64,000 nucleotides of DNA. Origin: Litsea cubeba. Its lineage: Eukaryota; Streptophyta; Magnoliopsida; Laurales; Lauraceae. Position 1 is the stretch's first letter, and every line of letters begins with the position of its first letter. This document shows, in pieces, positions 1-9,479 of this stretch. The position numbers were made by a program, and so were the translations under genes. The stretch lies in NCBI GenBank assembly GCA_012931725.1, contig CM022951.1, positions 8,676,953 to 8,740,952 on the forward strand. Reading direction: 5' to 3'. Below the pieces are notes generated by a model. It was not told where the DNA came from, made no database searches, and was given only the letters and a program-made list of their open reading frames with translations.

Positions 1-954
1 ACACAGGTGGACGACCAAGCCCGTAAGAGAGCCCGTGTAGAGAGTTCGGTGGGGGAATCATCCGGGCCTGTCATGGGAACGCGGGCTCACCCCGCTCCTT
101 GGAAGCCGAGCTTGATGATCCAGCCCGGGAGGCCGTTGTCAGTGGAGGATCGCCTCTCGGGGGGACCGTCCGTGGTTGCCTGCCTGGGGAGCGCCTGTGC
201 CCTGCCGCAGGACATGGAGAACCACGATAAAATGGATGACATCTCCCTGCTGGCCGCGCAGATGAAGGCAAACCTGAGTGTAAGTCTGACTTTTCTTTCA
301 ATATTTACTATTTGGTTATGGCTTTCGCTCTCTGGTCGATAACCTGCTTGGTTATTTCCTGCTTCCTTGCAGAGCGTCCAGATGGCTCAGGTTTCGGTGT
401 CTCGTATCCAGAAGTGCCACGCCGAGGTGAAAAGACTCCAGGCTGTATGCGAACAGCAAAAGAAAGACCTGGAGGAGGCGAGGGCGAAGGTGTCTGAGTA
501 CGAGGACACGCACCGATCCCTCTTTGCCGAACTTGACAAGCTCAAGTCGGTTTTTGACCTGACTAAAAGGAGGGAGGCCGAGCTGGAGAGGACGATCGCG
601 GGGCTGGAGAGCCAAAAGGCCGGTCTAGAGCTCACCCTCCAAGCCGAAGTCAAACTCGCCTTCCAGGATGGCGTCGACGCGGTGGGCGATGAGTACTCTG
701 CGCAAGTCAACGACATCCGGATCTCGGCCTGGGAGATGGGCTGGAGGGCGGCTCTAGACAAGATGGGCGTCTCCCACGACCACCCTACCTATGCCAGGCC
801 GGATGAGTATCCGTGCTCGGACGCCGCCGAAGGTGCAGAGACGGGCCCCGCTGCCCAGCCGGGGCCGGAACTCCCCTCCGCAGTGCCCGAGGTGCCTGCT
901 GCAGTAGAGGACCCCGTTGCGGCGTCCGCACCCAAAGCTCCTCCTACCGCGTGA
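1..954 (+). CDS. Antisense accessory gene of the Tat element, 5' partial, two exons
   Basis: The reading frame is open from the window edge. The ORF can be read as spliced: exon 1-279, intron 280-372 (GTAAGT donor, TTGCAG acceptor, phase 0), exon 373-954 ending in TGA. Without the splice, exon 1 runs into unrelated sequence. The second exon encodes about 193 residues: a charged heptad-like coiled coil in the first half (EVKRL, EARAKVSEYE, ELDKLKS, REAELERTIAGLE), then a short conserved-looking part with WEMGWRAALDKMG, then a Pro/Ala/Glu-rich tail. It resembles the 'putative plant transposon protein' class found antisense downstream of pol in Tat elements. Its function is unknown. The true start lies upstream of the window. 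Confidence 0.6.
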
Positions 955-1892
955 AGTCTTTTTTCTTTTGATGTAATTTTTGCTTAGGCGCTTTGCGCCC
1001 TTCATGTATAAAACCTTTGTTATGAAAATCTTGCTTTACGCCCTTCATGAAAATTTTTGTTTGTGTTTGATCCTGAATGCTTCTAAGTGTTTCTTTTCGG
1101 CCATATGACCGAGACCACCCTTCGGGGACTATTAATTAGCCGCGCCTAGTGCGATTTAGGTTTTATACGAGGGGCTGAGCTTTTCTTTTGCAACGCAATG
1201 GCGCTTTTCTTTTGCGACGCAACGGCGAGCGCGTGATACCGTTTTTCTTTTAAGTATACGAGCTCGGTGAGTGCCCCGTTACTTTAGCCTGGGATCATTT
1301 AGCGTCGGATAGTCGTGCGGCGATTTTAATGTATAAGGCGATTCCCGCTTTGTCGCCAGGGCCGCGCTGGCTACCCGGCACGAGGGCCGAGACGCGCACG
1401 AAATGGAGAAGTCCAGGGCCCGTGCTGGTTATCTGGCACGAGGGCCGAGACGCGCACGAAATGGAGAAGTCCCCTTGGCTCGTCACCAGGGGCCGTGCTG
1501 GTTATCTGGCACGAGGGCCGAGACGCGCACGAAATGGAGAAGTCCCCCTGGCTCGTCACCAGGGGCCGTGCTGGTTATCTGGCACGAGGGCCGTGACGCG
1601 CACGAAATGGAGAAGTCCCCCTGGCTCGTCACCAGGGGCCGTGCTGGTTATCTGGCACGAGGGCCGAGACGCGCACGAAATGGAGAAGTCCCCCTGGCTC
1701 GTCACCAGGGGCCGTGCTGGTTATCTGGCACGAGGGCCGAGACGCGCACGAAATGGAGAAGTCCTCCTGCCGAACTGGGGAATTTTGCAGTTGCCGCGGT
1801 ACCTTCCTTGGAACGATTTCAACTTTTGAACACAAAGAGAAACTTTCTTGAGAGGAAATGACCTTCATTGATTTTGCATGAACTGAATACAT
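955..1892 (-). other. 3' noncoding region of the Tat element (between pol stop and antisense gene)
   Basis: This stretch lies between the convergent ends of the antisense gene and pol. It includes T-rich tracts just after the antisense stop and the tandem array at 1371-1764. No credible coding frame was seen; frames running through the array are repeat-encoded. Confidence 0.6.
1371..1764. repeat. 73-bp tandem repeat in Tat 3' region
   Basis: The motif CGAGGGCCGAGACGCGCACG recurs at 1381, 1439, 1512, 1585, 1658 and 1731, with one base change in the 1585 copy. Spacing is 58 bp for the first interval and exactly 73 bp for the next four. The first unit lacks the GGCTCGTCACC segment. Each unit also contains AAATGGAGAAGTCC and GTGCTGGTTATCTGG. 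Copies are almost identical, so the array expanded recently or is kept homogeneous. Confidence 0.95.
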
Positions 1893-4800
1893 TTAAAAGT
1901 AAAACTTCTTGAGGTGCGACGCGTTCCATGGCCGCGGCAGCAGTTTCCCAGTCATATCCTCAAGCTTATATGCGGATCGTCCCGCGGTCGAGACTACCTT
2001 GAACAGACCGCGCCAGTTCGGGGCCAACTTGCCCTGATTCGGATCCTTGTCTGCGGGCAGTGCCTTCTTCAGGACCAGTTCTCCGATGGAGAACTTCCTT
2101 TCCCGAACTTTCTGATTGTAATCTCTTGTTAGCCGTTGGTGATAGGCTGCTAAACGGATGTAAGCAGCTTCCCTGCGTTCTTCGGCCAGGTCCAGTCCCA
2201 GGGTTAGGTTTTTATCGTTCTGGACATGGTCAAAGAGTTCAGATCTGAGCGTTGGAAGGCCGATTTCGAGAGGGATCACGGCTTCCATTCCGTATGCCAA
2301 GGAGAAAGGAGTTTCTGACGTGGAGCGTCTCGGAGTGGTTCTGTAGGCCCATAACACACTGGGTAGCTCTTCTACCCACCTTCCTTTGGCCCCATCGAGT
2401 CTCTTCTTGAGCCCATCCAAGACCACTTTGTTGGAGATTTCAGCTTGGCCGTTGCTCTGGGGATATGCCGGAGTCGAATAGTAGTTCCTGATGCCGAGTT
2501 CCTTGCAAAAGTTTTTGAAGAGGCTGGAGTCGAATTGGGTCCCGTTGTCCGCAACCAAGACTCGAGGGATGCCGAACCTTGTGACAATGTTCTTCCATAC
2601 GAAGCTCTTGGAGTCCCGTTCCGTGATGGAAGATACTGCTTCCGCCTCGATCCACTTGGTGAAATAGTCGGTGGCCACTATCAGCCACCTTTTATTCCCC
2701 GGGGCTCGGTGGAGGGGTCCCACAATGTCCAGCCCCCACTGAGCAAAAGGCCATGGACTGGAGAGCGGGCTCAAATCCTGTGCAGGTTGATGGAAGTTGT
2801 GTGAGAACTTCTGGCACTTCTCGCATTTCATAGCGTACATCTGTGCGTCCTTTTGCATGTATGGCCACCAGTATCCTTGGCTTATAGCCCGGTATGCTAG
2901 TGACCTTCCTCCGATGTGACTTCCGCAGATGCCTTCATGTATTTCGTAAAGGAAGTCGTCAACTCGGCTTGGGTGGACGCACTGGAGATAAGGGCCCGTG
3001 AAGGATTTCCTGTACAGCTTTCCTTCTGGAGAGAGCCAGAACCGGGCTGCCCGGAGCCTGATCTTGTGAGCTTGCGCTCTGTCCTCGGGGAGTTGGTCGT
3101 CCTTGAGGTATGCGATGATGGGATCCATCCAACTGGGCCCGAGGTCAGCACACAAGACCTGCCGTGGTGGGCTGAGCTCTATACTCGGCGATGTTAGTGA
3201 ACCCACTTCTATAGTCCTCTTTTTTCCAGCTTCGACGGCGGAGGCCAAGTTGGCGAGCGCGTCGGCGTGTGAGTTAGAGTCTCTGCCGATTTGTTTGACT
3301 TCTACTTCCGGGAATTGGGAGAGGAGTTTCTTGGCGAGGGTTAAATAGGCCGCCATCCTGTCGTCACGGGCCTGATAATCTCCAGTGAGCTGGCTCGTCA
3401 CCAACTGCGAATCACTGTAGATCACCAGTTGTTGGGCTCCGAGAACCTTGACACTATTCAGCCCAGCCAGCGATGCTTCATACTCTGCCTCGTTATTTGA
3501 CGCTCGGAAGTCAAGGGTCAGGGCTTGCTCGATTACTAGTCCTTCTGGAGACTGGAGGACTACGCCGACGCCGGCCCTTCTAGAGGTGGAAGACCCGTCA
3601 ACGAAGACCTTCCAAGCCGAATCTCGGGAGGTGTACCGAGATTGCTCGTAATCAGTCTCCGGGACTAGGCCATCCTGCCCCTTGCCCCCCAATTCGGGGT
3701 CGAGTGGGCTCGGCGCCGAACTCGGAGAAGTGAACTCGACGATAAAATCTGCCAAGACCTGCGCTTTGATCGCTGTCCGGGGCTGGTACTGGATATCGTA
3801 CTGCCCTAGCTCCACGGCCCATCTCGAAACTCGCCCAGAGAAGTCGGCCTTCCGGAAGACAGACTTGAGCTGGTGCTCCGTAACCACCACTATCGTGTGG
3901 GCCTGGAAATAGTGCGAGAGCTTCCGGGAGGCACTGACGAGGGCCAGTGCGAGTTTCTCCATTGGCAGGTACCTGGTTTCTGCGTCGAGGAGGGTCTTGC
4001 TTGTATAGTAGATGGACTTCTGCTGCCCTTCAACTTCTCTGATCAGCACTGAGCTCACAGCATGGTCGGAGACTGCCAGGTATAAATACAATGTTTCGCC
4101 TTTCTTCGGGGTTGCTAGTAGTGGAGGCGAGGCCAAGTAAGCCTTAAGTCCCTCGAGGGCCGAATCGCATTCTGGGGTCCACTCAAATCTCAGGTTCTTT
4201 CTTAGCAATTGAAAGAAAGGGCGGCACTTGTCAGAAGACTTGCTGATGAAGCGGTTGAGGGCGGCGGCCATGCCGGTGAGCCTTTGGACCTGCTTCGTTG
4301 TTGCTGGGCTCTGAATTCCCAGGATTGCGGAGATCTGGTCGGGGTTTGCTTCGATACCCCGTCGCGTGACGAGGCTCCCTAAAAATTTGTCGGACCCAAC
4401 CCCGAAGGCGCATTTGGAGGCGTTCAGCTTCAGCCCGAACTTCCGAAGAACATCAAAAACTTGCCCGAGATCCGCCAGATGGTTGTGAGATTGGGTGGAT
4501 TTGACGACCATGTCGTCGATGTATATCTCGACTGTCTTGCCGAGGTGCTCCTGGAACATTTTGGTGACCAATCTCTGATAGGTTGCTCCCGCATTTTTGA
4601 GACCGAACGGCATCACCTTATAGCAATAGGTTCCCCTCGGAGTGATGAATGCCGTTTTCTCCTGATCCGGTCCGTACATGGGTATCTGATGATAACCGCG
4701 GTAGGCGTCGAGAAAACTCATCCTTTCGTGACCGGCGGTGGCGTCGATCATCTGGTCGATCTTCGGGAGAGGGAAGCAGTCTTTGGGACATGCCTTGTTG

Positions 4801-6734
4801 AGATCGGTGAAGTCGACGCAGACTCTCCATTTTCCGGTTTTCTTTTTCACCACCACGGTATTCGCCAGCCACTTCGGGTACTGGACCTCTCTGATGGCGT
4901 TCGCCTCCAGCAGCTTCTCTACCTCTTCGACCACGGCTGTAGACTGGTCGATCCCAGACCTTCTCGCCTTCTGAACCACTGGCTTGACTTGAGGGTCTAC
5001 ATTTAGCCTGTGGCTCATGACCTCGGGGTTCACGCCTGGCATCTCCTGCGGTGTCCAGGTGAAGACGTCTCTGCTTTGCAATAGGAAACTGAGCAGCTCG
5101 GACCGCTCCTGCTCGGCGAGCTGGCTCCCAAGAAGGAAGTGTCTCTCAGGATCACTGGGGTCGATCCTGACCTCGGTGAGATCCTCGATACTCTTCTCTC
5201 CTGGATCGCGGCCGACCCTCTCTAGTTCTGCTTCTAGCTCTGCCATGTGCACTTGCTTTGGCTCTTCCTCGCCGGACACCACGGCCATCATACAACGCTT
5301 GGCCATTTGCTGGTCCCCGTCGATTGTGACTATCTCAATTCCGCCATCCCTTTCCAAAGGGAATTTGAGCTTCTGATGGTAGGAAGAGGGGACGGCCTCT
5401 ATCTGGTGCAGCCAGCTCCTCCCTACGATGGCATTGTAGGGAGATGGCGTGTCTACCACGAGGAAGTCAGCCACCACTGATGTGCCCCCTACTTGGACTT
5501 TGAGGGAGACTCTCCCTTTGGGGTACACGGGCTTTGCGCTGAACCCTATCAGGGGGGTCCGCGCTTCCTGGAGGTCTTCTTCTGCGAGCCCCATCTTAGT
5601 GAAGCAGTCGAAGTAGAGGATCTCGGACGAGCTGCCGGGGTCGACGAGGATCCTCTGCACCTTGCAACTCCCCAATTTCAGGGTCATAATTAGTGGGTCA
5701 TTGTGAGGGAGTTGGACCCCCTTCAGATCCTCGTCTGAGAACCAGATCTTCGGCCTCTCTTTGCGAGCTTTTTTAGAGGATGGTCCGAGCTCGGCCGACA
5801 TGACCTGTTTCCCATGGGAGGCCCTCCTGGCCTCGGCGCGGGCCTGACCGCTGTTCTGCTTGGTAGGGGCCAGGTGGATGACGCTTATGATCCTCTCCGA
5901 CCCGTCGCTGTCATGATTCTCCTCAGTTCGGCGTCGAGGTCGGTCGTTGCTCCCGCTCTCTGCTTTCTTGTAGTATTCCTTCAGGTGCCCGTCCTTGACG
6001 AGCCTTTCGAGATGATTCTCGAGGGTGCGACAGCCCTCAGTGTCATGCCCGTTCTTCTTGTGGTAAGCGCAGAACTTTGTCTGATCCCTCGTGGAGGGAT
6101 CGCCCTTCATAGGGAATGGCCATTTGAAGTATGGCTTTCCCTGGATCTTTTCCAGTATCCGGTGAATCGGCTCTTTGAAAACCGTATTGACCCTCTCGCG
6201 CGAAGAGTAGGACGGTCTATGTCTCTTGCTTCCTCCTGAAGCGCTGGTCGGGGTCGACGACTGGCCACCCGAGTGGTGGTCTCGGCTTGTTTCTCCTCTG
6301 CGGTAGGTCCTCTTCTCCCCCCCAGAGGCTCGATCCTCTCGCCGAGATCGATCCTCCTGCCGCGGTCGGTCCTCCCTCCGAGGACGGCTCTCGTTCCGAG
6401 ACTTGCTCCTAGAAACGCCAAAGCTCTCGTTGGCCCGCGCTTCGTCCTCCTCCTGTTCGATGTACTTGTTCACCCTTGCCATGAGGGCTGTTACAGAGAG
6501 AACAGGGTTTCGGACGAGCTCCTTTCGAAGCTCGCATCCTGGCAGGAGGGCGTGCTGGAAGGACTTGATCGCGACATCTTCGAAGGAGTTGTCGATTTGG
6601 CTGTAGACCGTCCAGAATCTTTTGGCAAACTGAGTGACGCTTTCACTCCACCTCATTCTGAGGGCCATGATATCGCTGTCGGTCTTGGGAATGACTCTGT
6701 GCGCCTGGAATTTCCCAAGAAAGGAGTCCCGCAA
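1893..6734 (-). CDS. Tat gag(C-terminal)-pol polyprotein: PR, RT, RNase H, archaeal RNase H, integrase
   Basis: The frame is open for 1613 codons. It starts inside the gag domain (retrotransposon gag core, then an Arg/Ser-rich linker and CAYHKKNGHDTEGC). The aspartic protease active site VDPGSSSEIL is near residue 363. Reverse transcriptase has the YIDDM box near 738. A first RNase H follows (SDHAVSSVLIRE), and a second archaeal-type RNase H starts at VFVDGSS near 1045. The integrase zinc finger (HEG..H, CEKCQ) is near 1290. The integrase catalytic residues are visible: Asp in GLDIVGP (about 1335), Asp in ADNGTQFD (about 1396) and Glu in GQAEIS (about 1428). No internal stop was seen. The shown ATG is only the first Met in this frame: translation would normally enter from the upstream gag frame, which is broken here. 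Confidence 0.93.
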   Translation of the reverse strand: MRDSFLGKFQAHRVIPKTDSDIMALRMRWSESVTQFAKRFWTVYSQIDNSFEDVAIKSFQHALLPGCELRKELVRNPVLSVTALMARVNKYIEQEEDEARANESFGVSRSKSRNESRPRREDRPRQEDRSRREDRASGGEKRTYRRGETSRDHHSGGQSSTPTSASGGSKRHRPSYSSRERVNTVFKEPIHRILEKIQGKPYFKWPFPMKGDPSTRDQTKFCAYHKKNGHDTEGCRTLENHLERLVKDGHLKEYYKKAESGSNDRPRRRTEENHDSDGSERIISVIHLAPTKQNSGQARAEARRASHGKQVMSAELGPSSKKARKERPKIWFSDEDLKGVQLPHNDPLIMTLKLGSCKVQRILVDPGSSSEILYFDCFTKMGLAEEDLQEARTPLIGFSAKPVYPKGRVSLKVQVGGTSVVADFLVVDTPSPYNAIVGRSWLHQIEAVPSSYHQKLKFPLERDGGIEIVTIDGDQQMAKRCMMAVVSGEEEPKQVHMAELEAELERVGRDPGEKSIEDLTEVRIDPSDPERHFLLGSQLAEQERSELLSFLLQSRDVFTWTPQEMPGVNPEVMSHRLNVDPQVKPVVQKARRSGIDQSTAVVEEVEKLLEANAIREVQYPKWLANTVVVKKKTGKWRVCVDFTDLNKACPKDCFPLPKIDQMIDATAGHERMSFLDAYRGYHQIPMYGPDQEKTAFITPRGTYCYKVMPFGLKNAGATYQRLVTKMFQEHLGKTVEIYIDDMVVKSTQSHNHLADLGQVFDVLRKFGLKLNASKCAFGVGSDKFLGSLVTRRGIEANPDQISAILGIQSPATTKQVQRLTGMAAALNRFISKSSDKCRPFFQLLRKNLRFEWTPECDSALEGLKAYLASPPLLATPKKGETLYLYLAVSDHAVSSVLIREVEGQQKSIYYTSKTLLDAETRYLPMEKLALALVSASRKLSHYFQAHTIVVVTEHQLKSVFRKADFSGRVSRWAVELGQYDIQYQPRTAIKAQVLADFIVEFTSPSSAPSPLDPELGGKGQDGLVPETDYEQSRYTSRDSAWKVFVDGSSTSRRAGVGVVLQSPEGLVIEQALTLDFRASNNEAEYEASLAGLNSVKVLGAQQLVIYSDSQLVTSQLTGDYQARDDRMAAYLTLAKKLLSQFPEVEVKQIGRDSNSHADALANLASAVEAGKKRTIEVGSLTSPSIELSPPRQVLCADLGPSWMDPIIAYLKDDQLPEDRAQAHKIRLRAARFWLSPEGKLYRKSFTGPYLQCVHPSRVDDFLYEIHEGICGSHIGGRSLAYRAISQGYWWPYMQKDAQMYAMKCEKCQKFSHNFHQPAQDLSPLSSPWPFAQWGLDIVGPLHRAPGNKRWLIVATDYFTKWIEAEAVSSITERDSKSFVWKNIVTRFGIPRVLVADNGTQFDSSLFKNFCKELGIRNYYSTPAYPQSNGQAEISNKVVLDGLKKRLDGAKGRWVEELPSVLWAYRTTPRRSTSETPFSLAYGMEAVIPLEIGLPTLRSELFDHVQNDKNLTLGLDLAEERREAAYIRLAAYHQRLTRDYNQKVRERKFSIGELVLKKALPADKDPNQGKLAPNWRGLFKVVSTAGRSAYKLEDMTGKLLPRPWNASHLKKFYF

Positions 6735-7567
6735 CTGGGCCCAGCTTGTGATCGATCCTTCGGGGAGCGCACAGAACCATTTGAGGGGTAGGTCCCCCAG
6801 GCTGGAGGGGAAGACTGGGTGAAATGGCGGAGGTGTGCTGCTGGATCCGAGGTTCCGTCGTAGAGGATGAACCTTGGAACGCTGAACTTCTTAGGGAGGG
6901 GGTACTCGATTATCTCTCTGGAGAAGGGTGATGAGTCGAGGCCAGCGAAGTCGGGGAGGTCTGGCTGGCTTTGGGCGAGCCCTGCCTCCTTCAGGGTGTT
7001 CTGGATGGCCTGCTTGACCAGGCGGTCGATCAGAGCCTGCTGATCTGCCGCCTCCGATCTCGGCACCGACCCCCTGTCCTCGTGGTTATGGCAAGAACTC
7101 CCGACGTGACTCCGCTCGCGACTCTTATCGCTCAGATGCTCCCTTAGGTCGTTGCCGGTGACGGGATCCTTCCTGCCTATGGGATCACCGCCCCCGGGGA
7201 CTACTTCCTTCTCTCGGAGCTGCTGCCTAAGCTGGCGGATAAGATCGTCTTTCTCCTGGAGGGCGAGATTCTGAGCCCTGATTGCGGCTTGAGCGGGGTC
7301 GGCTCTGTCGCCTCCACGGTCCGAGTGGCGCCCGGATCGGTGTGACCCCGCCGCTGCCGGGGCCTTGCCCTTCGAGAAGCGCTCCTGAACGGGAGCGTTC
7401 AGCCGCGGCAGACCCTCCACCTCTAGCGGGGACGACGCGGACTCGGTGTGGTAGCTTTCTACCTCTGCGGCCTCCCTCGATGCGTAGGGCAACGGCCCAG
7501 GGAGAACCAGTGGCCCTGCGGGGAGGGACTTCGGGTGCTCTGCGCCTCTCTTGTTTCTCGGAGCCAT
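6735..7567 (-). pseudogene. Tat gag N-terminal part, frameshifted
   Basis: The ORF starts at the ATG at 7567 (MAPRNKRG), just inside the primer-binding site. It encodes a charged linker with a short coiled segment (LQEKDDLIRQLRQQLREKE) and then the start of the gag domain (KKFSVPRFILYDGTSDPAAH). Near 6818 the frame changes. The text after HFTQ continues in a different frame as FPSSLGDLPLKWF, which is the normal continuation of gag in the pol frame. About 15-20 codons that usually sit between these motifs appear to be missing. The likely cause is a deletion whose length is not a multiple of three. The residues after HFTQ in this frame are therefore out-of-frame translation. Confidence 0.75.
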
Positions 7568-7628
7568 GGTGATTGAAAAGGATTTTGGGAAAGATTTTGA
7601 GAAAGGTTTTGGGGTATGGGTTAGTACT

Positions 7629-7646
7629 TCCCCACAGACGGCGCCA
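7629..7646 (-). other. Primer-binding site of the Tat element
   Basis: On the minus strand the sequence is TGGCGCCGTCTGTGGGGA, two bases after the LTR end. It begins with TGG and resembles the tRNA-Asp-type sites seen in many Tat/Athila elements. The exact tRNA was not checked. Confidence 0.75.
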
Positions 7647-7648
7647 AT

Positions 7649-8383
7649 TGTAGGTGCCTAAAAATTAAGGACGTTAAAGCAGGGATTAGGATCCTTGGTT
7701 CGGGTGGATAGGATGAAGATTGCCGTGGCTCCGACTGGACCTGAGGAAGAGGAGAAGAAAACACGTCAGAGGACCCTGGCTGCTGGCAGCGCAAGGCTCT
7801 CCGATGCTTAAGTTAGTTCAGGGAATGAGCAAGGGAGATGGAGAGGAAATCGCAGAGTGAGAGTGTGTATTCTGGATTGCGTACCTTTAGGATGGAAGTG
7901 GAGGCGCTATTTATAGGCGATGGGGTTGACTATTGTGGGCGAGTTCCGAGACTGGGCCGGCCACTTGAGTGGCTGCGTCCACTCAGCCCATAATGCATTA
8001 AATGCTGACCCATGCTTCATTAAATGCTAGGCTTGCTGGGTCAGGCGGCGGTTCTGACTTTTGGGCCAGGTCCCATCAGGCCTGGTACGGAGCCATGCCG
8101 TGGGGGCGCACGTGCCCTGTGCGCGCCGCTTTATCAGTAATGATAATCTGCAGGGCATGCCTTAGCATGCGCCGTTGCCCTGTCGCTGGTCCCATCAATC
8201 TCTGTCAAATCTGCGTTGCCGGGGTCAATGCCGAGGTCGGGTGGATCCGACTTCGGGAGCTCTCACCTCGGCGAATGACCGCGGTCGTTCGGCCGTGGTC
8301 ACCCTTGGCCTAGGGGAGGCGTAATCATTCTGTTTTGAGGCCTGGGCTAGCGCTGATCTCGGCTTAGTGAAAACACCCCCACA
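7649..8383 (-). repeat. 5' LTR of the Tat element
   Basis: In element orientation it starts TGTGGGGGTGTTTTC and ends GGCACCTACA (TG...CA), 735 bp, followed by AT and the primer-binding site. A minus-strand TATA box (CTATAAATAG, 7916-7907) lies inside and would start the genomic RNA. The end near GGCACCTACA and a block around 7770-7800 closely match the solo LTR at 26388-27343. The outer boundary could be off by 2 bases because the flank reads ACACA. Confidence 0.82.
7907..7916 (-). promoter_or_regulatory. LTR TATA box
   Basis: CTATAAATAG on the minus strand, within the 5' LTR. The related solo LTR has the same box at 27069-27078 on the plus strand. Confidence 0.6.
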
Positions 8384-9474
8384 CATATTAATCTATTTAA
8401 CACTTGAAAGTGATTTGACCATGAGATGCAATATTTTACTCTCTTTTGGAAACAAAAAAACTTGCCAAATTGTAAGGCGTCGGAAGCTAGGCGTCTCTTT
8501 TACTTTGGTGAAGGCAAAATCAGCTGCCTTACGTCAAGTTAAACGTTACAAATTTACGTAATGGAGGGGCCCACAAGCTTTGCCATTGGATGGTTAGAAA
8601 ATTGCAACCTGTTCTGGAATATTCGTGTGATTCTTCTCTTTTTTCTTGCGAGCAGGAACCTCCCCTCCACCAAAACTTGAAAAATAGTGAATAAGACAGA
8701 AGAAATCCCAAGAGAAAAAATAAATATTCATATGACAAATTGACTTCTTTGGGATTTTCCCAGGCTTTGAGGTGGGCCTGATAGAAAACGCCATGAACCA
8801 GCTTTTATCCACCCGCTCATTTTGGCCTATACAAAATAATAAAACAACTTATGACATGCTTTTTTGAGGCTTGTTTGCTGACTAACCCTGTATGGCTTAT
8901 TTTAGGATATGAAAATCAAGGAGTATTTGGAAGTTCTCCATGATCAGTTTGCTAAATTCGAAAACTTGTGCAATTTTAGCACTCATGCTAGCCCTCACCC
9001 ATTGCACGGATGAGTGGACAACAATTAAATGAAATCCAACGGTTGAAAATGTGAGTAAGGGAGGGTTAATTTTTTTTTTTAATAACAAGGTTATTTTTTT
9101 TTAAATAACAATAAATTTTCTTTTTAATGTTGCAATTAGCCTCCTTGCCTGTTATGCTTTGAAGCAAGCAAAAATCCTGTAAGTGTCGTACTACCCCGTT
9201 TGAACTTTAATTTTTTGAGCTTCGCCTTTGGGAAAATCGAAGACACCCTGCTTTCCTAGGTTTTGGCCAAGAGTCTAATTAAATATCTTTGCATGATTCT
9301 TTGGCATTAAAGAGGACAATAGTAACTTGTGGCCACTTGCTTTGATTTACCATTTTCAGCTGAAAGAAGCAGTTTGTCTTTTTCATTATTTTTTCTTTTG
9401 TTTTCTTTCATTCATGGTTTTCATCTAAATTTTTGTTTGTTCAGTCAGAGTAAACTTAACCGAGCCATAGAATG
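8384..9474. other. Intergenic AT-rich sequence, no feature recognised
   Basis: No gene, TIR pair or coding motif was recognised here. Short frames in the region show no known motifs. Confidence 0.5.
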
Positions 9475-9479
9475 AGATC

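Larger units (their letters stand above)
1..8383 (-). mobile_element. Ty3/gypsy Tat-lineage LTR retrotransposon, 3' end outside window
   Basis: Read on the minus strand the order is 5' LTR (8383-7649), primer-binding site (7646-7629), gag (from 7567), pol (6734-1893), a 3' noncoding region with a 73-bp tandem repeat, then a spliced gene in antisense. The pol carries two RNase H domains (a gypsy-type one and a second archaeal-type one just before integrase), which is the hallmark of the Tat lineage. Tandem repeats and an antisense gene between pol and the 3' LTR are also known in that lineage. The 3' LTR is not in the window, so total length and TSD cannot be read. A frameshifting deletion in gag makes this copy defective even though pol is open. 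The sequence is clearly richer in G+C than its AT-rich surroundings. Confidence 0.9.

Noticed and set aside
1329..1861. 150-166 codon plus-strand frames with ARNGEVPLARHQG repeats
   Set aside because: Encoded by the 73-bp tandem array, which is not a multiple of three, so several frames show the same text.
5493..5693. Plus-strand frames across 1914-7570
   Set aside because: Shadows of the Tat gag-pol on the opposite strand, without own motifs.
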